Assembly (NCBI GenBank): GCA_001412335.1
Contig: LKUF01000234.1
Coordinates: 1 to 6,796 of the forward strand
From: Methanolinea sp. SDB
GTDB lineage: Archaea; Halobacteriota; Methanomicrobia; Methanomicrobiales; Methanospirillaceae
Reading direction: 5' to 3'
Length of the DNA: 6,796 nucleotides
In this document: piece by piece, positions 1-5,702 of the stretch
Numbering within the stretch: position 1 is the first letter of the stretch
How the letters are laid out: each line of letters begins with the position of its first letter
Notes under the pieces: model-generated
What the model saw: only the letters and a program-made list of their open reading frames with translations
Database searches by the model: none
What the model was told of the DNA's origin: nothing
Made by a program: the position numbers and the translations under genes

Positions 1-25
1 TGGCTATTTTTTGGGCCGAAAGATG

Positions 26-775
26 TCAGCTTTTCACAATGACGGAGGCTTCCTCGTCAAAGGGGTTTGTCCTGATGGCAAGAGAGAACAGGTACGGGTA
101 GTTCTTCTCAAGATACCTCATGTACGAGAGCCATTCAAATGTAATAAGCCGGTATACACGGTTTACATCGCCGGAGAGGTGAATTACATCAGTTTCGGGA
201 ATGATGTCGATATCCTCCCTCCTTTCCAGCTCCTCGGTGAGATGAAAAACTGCTCTCAAGAGGTCGGTAAAATCCTGGTGTTCGAGCAGCATGGGGTTTT
301 CGAGCAGCCTCAAGAGGAAATTGCGTTTCTCCTGGAGAAAACGGCGTATCTCCATCAACGTATCTCCTGTCATGTGTGCAGTGAATGAATATGATGATAA
401 ATCTGCCCTGACCTTTCGGAAATCTTCATCGGACCAGTTGTTCCCGACAATCAGGAGTGAACGTATGCTATCCAGTTCAGGGTCGCAATCCGATACGTAG
501 GCCAGCAGACGCGTTCCGACCTCAGAGAAGAACGTGCCTATTACCATGTTTAACTTCTCCATACGCTCCTTCTTGGACCTCATGCTGAGCAGTTGGTTGA
601 TGATGAGGGTTACGAAGAGGACATTGATCGGGAGAAATCCAATTGCATTGAAGAAGTAATAGTACGTGTTTTCAGGGTCCCCGAGGACCAGGAACTTGGC
701 AGTATAAATTGCAAGCGAACAGAGCACGAGAATGATCCCAAGTCTGATCTCCCAGCTGTGATTTTTCATTCTCAT
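26..775 (-). CDS. Two-helix membrane protein with C-terminal cytoplasmic domain, function unknown
   Basis: I do not recognise a characterised family. The 249-residue product has two hydrophobic segments near the N-terminus, about residues 10-31 and 39-63, followed by a basic stretch (SMRSKKERMEK, 64-74). This predicts a membrane hairpin with the remaining ~185 residues in the cytoplasm. That part is rich in charged amphipathic helix and has a distinctive start (LNMVIGTFFSEVG, 75-87) and end (KNYPYLFSLAIRTNPFD, 224-240), which look like conserved family signatures. I see no nucleotide-binding, kinase, protease or metal-binding motif. ATG at 775 is preceded by AAGGGGA, a partial Shine-Dalgarno; a second in-frame ATG lies two codons on (Met3) and is an equally possible start. 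The gene follows the YHS gene on the same strand after an 89-base gap containing a probable terminator, so a link to copper handling is unproven. Codon use resembles that of the neighbours. A real gene with high confidence; function unassigned. Confidence 0.85.
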   Translation of the reverse strand: MRMKNHSWEIRLGIILVLCSLAIYTAKFLVLGDPENTYYYFFNAIGFLPINVLFVTLIINQLLSMRSKKERMEKLNMVIGTFFSEVGTRLLAYVSDCDPELDSIRSLLIVGNNWSDEDFRKVRADLSSYSFTAHMTGDTLMEIRRFLQEKRNFLLRLLENPMLLEHQDFTDLLRAVFHLTEELERREDIDIIPETDVIHLSGDVNRVYRLITFEWLSYMRYLEKNYPYLFSLAIRTNPFDEEASVIVKS

Positions 776-792
776 TCATTCCCCTTGTTATT

Positions 793-833
793 AAAAAAAC
801 CTCAAAATAGATTAGGCCTTCTGTTCTGCCTAA
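793..833 (-). terminator. Hairpin plus T-run after the copA-YHS unit
   Basis: Read on the minus strand, TTAGGC (833-828) and GCCTAA (817-812) form a perfect 6-base-pair stem with a 10-base loop, 31 bases past the YHS stop codon. It is followed by TATTTTGAGG and then seven Ts (799-793). Archaeal transcription usually ends at T-runs, with or without a hairpin, so this fits a terminator for copA plus the YHS gene. The same T-rich stretch lies immediately upstream of the next minus-strand gene and could instead be part of its promoter. Confidence 0.45.
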
Positions 834-864
834 AAGACGCGATAATCTTTAGGGGAAGGTCTGA

Positions 865-1014
865 TCAATCCTGCCTGGCAAATCTTTCAGGGTCGGAATC
901 GAATCTCTTCTTACAACCCGGAGCACAGAAATAGTAGGTCTTTCCCCTGTATTCGCTCCTGTATTTTGCAGTTTTCGGATCAACAGTCATCCCGCATATC
1001 GGATCGATCGCCAT
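865..1014 (-). CDS. Small YHS-domain metal-binding protein next to copA
   Basis: This 49-residue protein is essentially one YHS domain. It begins MAIDPICGMTV, the hallmark DPxCGM motif (Cys7), and continues with YYFCAPGCKKRF (27-38), the FCxxxC motif (Cys30, Cys34) followed by the usual basic and Phe residues. It ends DPERFARQD. YHS domains are small treble-clef-like, TRASH-related modules, often found beside or fused to copper- and heavy-metal-transporting P-type ATPases, where they are thought to bind metal. The start codon lies inside the 3' end of copA in another frame, giving a 35-base overlap (980-1014), so translation is probably coupled. Only GTGAG just before the ATG resembles a ribosome site. 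I infer a cytoplasmic Cu(I)-binding accessory or donor for CopA. The domain assignment is strong; the role and metal are inferred. Automated gene callers may miss it because it is short and overlapping. Confidence 0.88.
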   Translation of the reverse strand: MAIDPICGMTVDPKTAKYRSEYRGKTYYFCAPGCKKRFDSDPERFARQD

Positions 1015-3460
1015 ATCTCACATCCGCTTTCATTCTTCTCTTCATTGCCGGAGGTATATACCTTCTGAGCATGAGAGACAGGGTGACCACCGTAACCGAG
1101 CTTGCGGCCATAGCCAGGGCGGCGAGGGCAGGATTGAACACATAACCGGTGAATGGATAGAGAATTCCGGCGGCAATGGGTATCAGGGCACTGTTGTAGG
1201 CGAAAGCCCAGAAGATATTCTGCTTTATCCTGGACATCACTTTCCGGGAAAGCTGGACGCCGGAAACGGCATCGAGGAGATCGTCCCTGATGAGGACAAT
1301 ATCCCCGCTTTCTATGGCAACATCGGTTCCGCTCCCGATTGCCATTCCCACATCCGCCTGTGCAAGTGCCGGCGCATCATTGATGCCGTCGCCAATAAAT
1401 GCAACAACCTCGCCTTTTTCCTGTAAAAGTCTGACTTCGTCGGCTTTCTGGGCCGGCAGGACCTCGGCCATGACCTTCACGATACCCGCCTCACGGGCTA
1501 CCGCTTCGGCAGTCCTCGGGTTGTCCCCGGTGATCATGATGACATCTATTCCCATGGATAGCAGATCTCCAATAGCAATGGGGGTTGTCTCTTTCAGTGT
1601 ATCGGCCACCCCAATAATGCCTGCGAGGCGTCCTCCGACGGCTGCGAATATGGCGGTTTTGCCCTGGTCTTCAAGCCTGACGGCGATATCGTCAAATGCG
1701 TCGGTTAAAGGAATCCTCATCTCCTTTAAAAAGAGCCTGTTTCCCACGATGACTTCGTCATTCCCGATTCTTGCCATTACACCCTTTCCGCCATAAGTGG
1801 TGAACTGGTCCGCTTCTCCGACAGACGCCCGGATAAGGGCGGCATGCCGCACGATGGCTTCTGCGAATGGATGTTGTGAGTTCTTCTCCACTGCTGCCAC
1901 GAGCGAGAGAAGATCCTTTTCGTCCATGCCTGATGCGAAGAGATCGGTCACTTCTGGTCTGCCCAGTGTCAGTGTTCCAGTCTTGTCGAATACCGCGACG
2001 GTCACATGATCTGCTACCTCAAGTATCTCTCCGTTCCTGATGAGGATCCCGAGTTCGGCTCCCCTTCCGACACCGACGGTCACCGCGGTCGGTGTTGCAA
2101 GGCCGAGCGCACAGGGACAGGCCACGACAAGTATCGAGATGAATGTCGTAAGGGCGAAGAGAAGCGTTGATCCGCCAATAAAATACCATACAATAGAGGA
2201 GATGAAAGCGATGGACAGGACAACAGGTATGAAATAGCTGACTGCGATATCGGCAATCCGCTGCACAGGTGGCTTTGATGCCTGGGCATCACGGACCAGT
2301 TGTATGATCTGGGCAAGGACCGTATCCTTTCCTATCTTTTCGGCTTTGATTGTGAGCACGCCGTTCCTGTTCAGGGTCCCTCCCACCACACCAGAGCCTG
2401 CGTTTTTAAAAACAGGTACCGGTTCACCGGTAATCATGGACTCGTCCACATAGCTCTCACCGCCTGTCACAGCGCCGTCCACCGGTATCTTCTCTCCGGG
2501 CCTTACTATCACCGAATCTCCAATAATCACATCTTCGATTGCGATTTGCCTCTCCTCTCCATCCCGCACGACCAGGGCGGTCCGTGGCCGAAGACCAAGA
2601 AGCCTTTTGATCGCATCACCTGTCCGACCTTTTGCCCTTGCTTCCAGGTATCGGCCAAGTATGAGAAATGATGCAAGCATTATCGCCGTATCGTAGAACA
2701 TGAACTCCAGCGTCAGTATTATGTTGAATGTTCCCATCATGCTGGATACGTATGCCACCCCGCATCCCATCGCATACATCACATCCATGTTCAGTGTCCG
2801 GTTTTTCAGCGCCGCATACGCCCCCCTGAAGATGGGGTACGCGACGTACGCGAAGACAGGAGCCGTAATGACCAGGAGTATGTATGCCAGTTGCTGCATC
2901 GGGATGGGAATTTTGAAAAACATGAGAAGAAAAAGGGGGATGCTGACTGCAAAACCGATCAAAAAACGGCGGCGCTTGTCCTTCAGATCACGGTCCCGTG
3001 CAAATTCCTCCTCTTCTTCCGGGATTTGTCCCACAACCCCCAGGTACTGGTAACCGGCAGCTTCTATGGCCTCCCCCATCTTCTTAACCGATGCAAGCGA
3101 GGAGTCATAGGTAACAGTTGCCTCTTCCGTGGCGAGGTTTACATTCACGTCGACGACTCCCGGGAGGGCCGACAATGCGTTTCCGACACTCTCCACGCAC
3201 GTGGCACACATCATGCCGCCCACTTTCAGGTTCAATTTCTCGAATACCACCTGGTAGCCTGCCGACCTGATCGCCTCTTCAATCTCCCTGACAGAAGCCT
3301 TTGAGGTATCAAATTCAACCGTGGCCGTATCGGTACCGAAATTGACCTGTGCGTCTTCTACAGCGCCCAGTTGACGGAGGGTTTTTTCTATGTTGATGGC
3401 ACAGGTTGCGCAATGCATCCCCGAGATCTTCAATTCCAGCTTCCTTTTTTCACCGGTCAT
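980..3460 (-). CDS. copA: Cu(+)-exporting P1B-type ATPase CopA
   Basis: This pump couples ATP hydrolysis to export of Cu(I), and possibly Ag(I), across the cytoplasmic membrane. The 826 residues carry every expected element in order: two N-terminal heavy-metal-associated domains (about 8-72 and 76-140) with metal sites C17-A-T-C20 and C85-A-T-C88; eight predicted membrane helices from about 165; the actuator-loop motif TGE at 344-346; the transport-site CPC at 448-450; the phosphorylated Asp492 in DKTGTLT; the P1B nucleotide-domain HP at 530-531; TGDN at 644; and GDGINDAP at 690-697. YN at 755-756 in helix 7 and MxxSS at 784-788 in helix 8, together with CPC, are the signature of the Cu(I)-specific P1B-1 subgroup. 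The length is normal and no key residue is missing. ATG at 3460 is supported by GAGGTG 11 bases upstream and by an in-frame stop just before it. The YHS gene overlaps its 3' end. No copper-responsive regulator gene is in the window. Confidence 0.97.
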   Translation of the reverse strand: MTGEKRKLELKISGMHCATCAINIEKTLRQLGAVEDAQVNFGTDTATVEFDTSKASVREIEEAIRSAGYQVVFEKLNLKVGGMMCATCVESVGNALSALPGVVDVNVNLATEEATVTYDSSLASVKKMGEAIEAAGYQYLGVVGQIPEEEEEFARDRDLKDKRRRFLIGFAVSIPLFLLMFFKIPIPMQQLAYILLVITAPVFAYVAYPIFRGAYAALKNRTLNMDVMYAMGCGVAYVSSMMGTFNIILTLEFMFYDTAIMLASFLILGRYLEARAKGRTGDAIKRLLGLRPRTALVVRDGEERQIAIEDVIIGDSVIVRPGEKIPVDGAVTGGESYVDESMITGEPVPVFKNAGSGVVGGTLNRNGVLTIKAEKIGKDTVLAQIIQLVRDAQASKPPVQRIADIAVSYFIPVVLSIAFISSIVWYFIGGSTLLFALTTFISILVVACPCALGLATPTAVTVGVGRGAELGILIRNGEILEVADHVTVAVFDKTGTLTLGRPEVTDLFASGMDEKDLLSLVAAVEKNSQHPFAEAIVRHAALIRASVGEADQFTTYGGKGVMARIGNDEVIVGNRLFLKEMRIPLTDAFDDIAVRLEDQGKTAIFAAVGGRLAGIIGVADTLKETTPIAIGDLLSMGIDVIMITGDNPRTAEAVAREAGIVKVMAEVLPAQKADEVRLLQEKGEVVAFIGDGINDAPALAQADVGMAIGSGTDVAIESGDIVLIRDDLLDAVSGVQLSRKVMSRIKQNIFWAFAYNSALIPIAAGILYPFTGYVFNPALAALAMAASSVTVVTLSLMLRRYIPPAMKRRMKADVRYGDRSDMRDDC

Positions 3461-3471
3461 ACGCTATTTGC

Positions 3472-3477
3472 CACCTC
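3472..3477 (-). promoter_or_regulatory. Ribosome binding site of copA
   Basis: The minus strand reads GAGGTG here, a six-base match to the archaeal Shine-Dalgarno consensus (GGAGGTGATC), with 11 bases to the copA ATG at 3460. Upstream in frame, a TAG stop (3466-3464) follows after one codon, so no longer start is possible. Confidence 0.65.
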
Positions 3478-3509
3478 AAATTACACCCTTTATCTCCTTT
3501 TATCCGTGT

Positions 3510-3519
3510 TTGATATAAG
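3510..3519 (-). promoter_or_regulatory. Probable TATA box of copA
   Basis: The minus strand reads CCTTATATCA, the best TATA-like element in the 111 bases between the permease stop and the copA start. At the usual archaeal spacing of about 25 bases, transcription would begin near 3488-3491, about 30 bases before the ATG and upstream of the GAGGTG site. Placement is by eye only. It would give copA and the YHS gene their own promoter, separate from arfC and the permease. Confidence 0.4.
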
Positions 3520-3546
3520 GGTTGCCGGAATTCCCTGCTGCAGTCG

Positions 3547-3562
3547 TCAATCCCTGGATTGA
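3547..3562. repeat. Perfect 16-base inverted repeat upstream of copA
   Basis: TCAATCC, a two-base spacer CT, then GGATTGA form an exact inverted repeat. It lies 10 bases after the permease stop codon on the minus strand and about 30 bases upstream of the copA TATA-like box. It could be a dimeric regulator's operator or a small hairpin at the 3' end of the permease transcript. No T-run follows it, which argues against a simple terminator. The function is undetermined. Confidence 0.5.
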
Positions 3563-3571
3563 TTCCCGCCA

Positions 3572-4720
3572 TTATCCAATAATTCCCAAAACCAGGATAT
3601 ACACCAGGGCCTGGAGTGCGGTAAGGGGAGCGCCGACCTTCAAAAATTCCCAAAAGGAGATTGAATACCCTGCTTTTTCCGCATTCTGTATGACGATCAC
3701 GTTGCTTGCCGCACCCATCACCGTGAGGTTTCCTGCAATGGTGCTCCCTGCAGCCAACGCCAGTACCTGCGGTACAGATATCGCATTCTCGAGTATCAGG
3801 GGCTGGAAGAGGGCAACAAATGGCACGTTTGATATGAACTGGCTGACGATAACGCCAAGCCCGATAATGAGCGAGACCGGCATGGCATGATGACAGGACA
3901 GGATTGACTGGAAAAAGCCGGTGAGGAAGACACTCTGCATCAACACGAAGAGCGCGAGAAAGAAGACCAGAGTAGCCCAGTCGATACTCTTCAGGATACT
4001 CCCCCTATCTGACGAGAAGAGAAGGATTGGTGCCGCTGCGCCAAGGGCAATGAGCATGAGAGGGAGAGAGAACGGGATTAGGCCTGCACCACCGATAATC
4101 CGAAGACCGATTGCCAGGAAGATGATGACAAGTGATATCCGTGCAAGACGGGAAAGTTCAGGATTCAAAAGAGGTTTGACGGGGGCATCCTGTCGCCTGG
4201 ATTCGGAAATTTCCTGCCTGTAGAAGAGGAACAGCACCAGGTATACCAGTCCCAGGCTAATCAGGGTCGGAATGCCAAGGCCGATGAAGAATGTGAGAAA
4301 CGGGTTTTCGAGACCGCTGTAATTTGCGATAAGGAAGTTCTGGGGATTTCCGATAGGACTCATCACGCTTCCCGTCGTGACAGAAAGACAGAGGGCAAGA
4401 AGGAGAATCCCTGGTGAGATACGATATCTCGCTGCAAAAGAGAGAACAAGGGGTGTTCCAATGATCGCAACGGTATCATTCATCAGGACCGCCGAGAGCA
4501 ATCCCATCAGCATGATGACAAGAAATACGAGTGCTTTTCCCGATTCTGTCCCAGAAAAGACCTGATGTGCGATGGATTCCAGGTACCCGCTCCTTTGCAG
4601 GGCCTCCCCTGCAACGAGCATGCCGAAAAGAAACAGGATCACATCGAAATTGATGGCAGAAAATGCCTCGTACGGGGTTATCTGGCCGGTAACAAGGACG
4701 GCAACGGCACCTCCAAGCAT
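3572..4720 (-). CDS. ArsB/NhaD/CitMHS-type ion-transporter-family permease
   Basis: An integral membrane transporter of the ion transporter superfamily that includes ArsB arsenite pumps, NhaD Na+/H+ antiporters and SLC13-like anion carriers. The ATG-initiated part is 382 residues with about ten hydrophobic segments and the inverted-repeat architecture of the family. Half one shows LMNDTVAIIGTPLVL (79-93) and SPIGNPQN (121-128). Half two shows DWATLVFFLALFV (247-259), SNVPFV (297-302) and GNLTVMGAASNVIV (330-343); these NP/SN re-entrant motifs line the transport path. The substrate cannot be told: arsenite, Na+/H+ and organic or inorganic anions are all possible, and no ars gene is nearby. ATG 4720 is probably not the natural N-terminus, because the same open frame continues upstream and encodes the family's first membrane helix without a standard start (see 4721-4834). 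It lies directly downstream of arfC on the same strand, so co-transcription is likely. Confidence 0.88.
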   Translation of the reverse strand: MLGGAVAVLVTGQITPYEAFSAINFDVILFLFGMLVAGEALQRSGYLESIAHQVFSGTESGKALVFLVIMLMGLLSAVLMNDTVAIIGTPLVLSFAARYRISPGILLLALCLSVTTGSVMSPIGNPQNFLIANYSGLENPFLTFFIGLGIPTLISLGLVYLVLFLFYRQEISESRRQDAPVKPLLNPELSRLARISLVIIFLAIGLRIIGGAGLIPFSLPLMLIALGAAAPILLFSSDRGSILKSIDWATLVFFLALFVLMQSVFLTGFFQSILSCHHAMPVSLIIGLGVIVSQFISNVPFVALFQPLILENAISVPQVLALAAGSTIAGNLTVMGAASNVIVIQNAEKAGYSISFWEFLKVGAPLTALQALVYILVLGIIG

Positions 4721-4834
4721 GATCTGCCAGATTCGGAGCCTGAACCTTCCGATCTGCCTGACGGCTATAAGGACAAATACTACGGCCAGGACAACCAGTG
4801 AGAGGTACGTAGTCTTCTTCCCCGCATCAACCAG
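4721..4834 (-). other. Open N-terminal extension of the permease, no standard start codon
   Basis: The permease frame stays open for 38 codons upstream of ATG 4720, until a TAA at 4837-4835. It encodes a basic N-terminus (AGKKTTY), a clear membrane helix (LSLVVLAVVFVLIAV), and a basic stretch (RQIGRFRLRIWQI) that runs smoothly into MLGGAVAVLV. This is the usual N-terminus of ArsB/NhaD-like permeases, so it is probably translated. No in-frame ATG, GTG or TTG exists; only CTG codons (4834 and 4798) could start it. An ATG at 4827-4825, overlapping the arfC stop as TGATG, is out of frame by one base. One extra G in the GGGG run at 4823-4820 would put that ATG in frame, giving MRGKKTTYLSLVV. A homopolymer error in the sequence, a recent start-codon frameshift, or a non-standard CTG start are the options. 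Confidence 0.7.
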
Positions 4835-5522
4835 TTACCGATGAGTTTTCCGAAACTTTCCAGACAAGGAGCACGCCTTCGTCCATCTTTTTTACCTCCT
4901 GGAGCGAAAGCCTGCAAAAATCCCCTTCCATAACAAACCCATATCCATCCGCAGGTGTCGGGGCATCCGATCCCCCGATTATCATGTTGCCGACAAAACA
5001 GGAGAACTCATCCACGAGTCCCGCCTCGAAAAAGGACCATATCAGTTGTCCTCCGCCCTCCACCATGAGACGCCGGATCCCGGTCGCATACAGCTCTTCC
5101 ACGAGTCGGTTGAGGTCAACCCTCTCCTCCCCGGCCGAAATTATCGTCGCATATCGTCCAAGTTCCCTGGTATCTTCGGGTTTTGCCCTTGCGCTGCACG
5201 CAATGATTCTCTTTCCTTCTCCCCTGGTGAGGATGGATGCACCCGGAGGGGTCCGTGCCCTGCTGTCCACGACCACCCTAACGGGATGATCATCCATTCC
5301 CCGTTCTCTTCTCCACCGCACAAGCTCGGGTGATTTCACGGTCAGCGAGGGGTCATCGGCGAGGACCGTTCCGATGCCGACCATGATGGCGTCAGATTCC
5401 GCCTTCACCCGGTCCACCCTGGCGAAATCATCACTGCCTGAAATCTTTATTTGTCGCCGTTCACGGGTGGACAACTTCCCGTCGGCACTCATCGCTACGT
5501 TGACCAGAACAAAAGGGCGCAT
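4827..5522 (-). CDS. arfC: 2,5-diamino-6-ribosylamino-4(3H)-pyrimidinone 5'-phosphate reductase (archaeal RIB7/RibD C-terminal type)
   Basis: Reduces the ribosyl side chain of the diaminopyrimidinone phosphate made from GTP to the ribityl form with NAD(P)H. This is an early cytoplasmic step toward riboflavin and, in methanogens, toward the FO moiety of coenzyme F420. The 231-residue length matches the stand-alone archaeal/fungal reductase, lacking the deaminase domain of bacterial RibD. Visible family motifs are VNVAMSADGK (7-16), VGIGTVLADDPSLTV (48-62) for the dinucleotide cofactor, VRVVVDS (81-87), RLMVEGGGQL (151-160) and IIGGSDAPT (181-189). ATG 5522 is the only start, since an in-frame stop lies ten codons upstream. 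No Shine-Dalgarno is evident and a TATA-like box lies about 30 bases upstream, so the mRNA may be nearly leaderless. The stop TGA overlaps an ATG (TGATG) that probably once or still starts the downstream permease. It is divergent from ablA. Confidence 0.93.
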   Translation of the reverse strand: MRPFVLVNVAMSADGKLSTRERRQIKISGSDDFARVDRVKAESDAIMVGIGTVLADDPSLTVKSPELVRWRRERGMDDHPVRVVVDSRARTPPGASILTRGEGKRIIACSARAKPEDTRELGRYATIISAGEERVDLNRLVEELYATGIRRLMVEGGGQLIWSFFEAGLVDEFSCFVGNMIIGGSDAPTPADGYGFVMEGDFCRLSLQEVKKMDEGVLLVWKVSENSSVTG

Positions 5523-5550
5523 GAAAACTACATTGGCAGGGGAGCAACAT

Positions 5551-5560
5551 CAATATATCC
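5551..5560 (-). promoter_or_regulatory. Probable TATA box of arfC (and permease)
   Basis: The minus strand reads GGATATATTG, centred about 33 bases from the arfC ATG. With the standard archaeal spacing, transcription would start about 5-10 bases before the ATG, giving a very short leader, consistent with the lack of a Shine-Dalgarno. Other AT-rich candidates exist further upstream (5595-5612). By-eye assignment. Confidence 0.4.
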
Positions 5561-5654
5561 AGGCAGCAGACCCTCATGATGATTGCCGGGACCAAAAATA
5601 ATTTAAAATACCTTTTTTTACCCAGCAGTGCTTTAAATAAATTTATTCGTTTAA

Positions 5655-5664
5655 TTTATATATT
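5655..5664 (+). promoter_or_regulatory. Probable TATA box of ablA
   Basis: TTTATATATT is the closest match here to the archaeal TATA box. A start site about 25 bases downstream would be near 5685-5689, leaving a leader of about 15 bases before ATG 5703. CTTTAAATAA (5631-5640) is an alternative upstream box. Osmotic control is expected from the role of the gene but nothing in the sequence proves it. Confidence 0.4.
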
Positions 5665-5702
5665 ATTAATCATAAAATAGTAGTCCACGGATTGACAAAA
5701 AA

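Larger units (their letters stand above)
5523..5702. other. Divergent intergenic region between arfC and ablA
   Basis: These 180 bases contain no gene I can support. The arfC-proximal part is mixed in composition. From about 5590 to 5680 it is strongly AT-rich, with a 12-base palindrome AATAAATTTATT (5636-5647) and several TATA-like stretches, as expected for back-to-back archaeal promoters. Seven Ts at 5613-5619 on the plus strand follow no plus-strand gene in the window. At this AT content short palindromes are common by chance, so no operator is claimed. Confidence 0.6.

Noticed and set aside
1290..1796. 168-codon plus-strand open frame opposite copA
   Set aside because: It is the antisense of the P- and N-domain coding region of copA, whose motifs are intact; its Ser/Pro/Ala/Thr-rich composition is typical of a shadow frame. 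The same applies to the other plus-strand frames between 1797 and 3304.
3450..3653. 67-codon minus-strand frame spanning the copA-permease gap
   Set aside because: It overlaps both the permease C-terminus and the copA start in another frame, has no domain or Shine-Dalgarno, and its span contains the promoter and inverted repeat of copA.
3572..4834. Permease as a pseudogene
   Set aside because: Apart from the start region the frame is intact with all family motifs, and a single-base homopolymer error or alternative start explains the problem better than decay.
5613..5619. Seven-T run as a plus-strand terminator
   Set aside because: No plus-strand gene precedes it in the window and there is no stem; it is more simply part of the AT-rich divergent promoter region.
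5636..5647. Palindrome AATAAATTTATT as an operator for ablA
   Set aside because: It is a perfect 12-base palindrome but made only of A and T in a very AT-rich tract, where such matches arise easily by chance.
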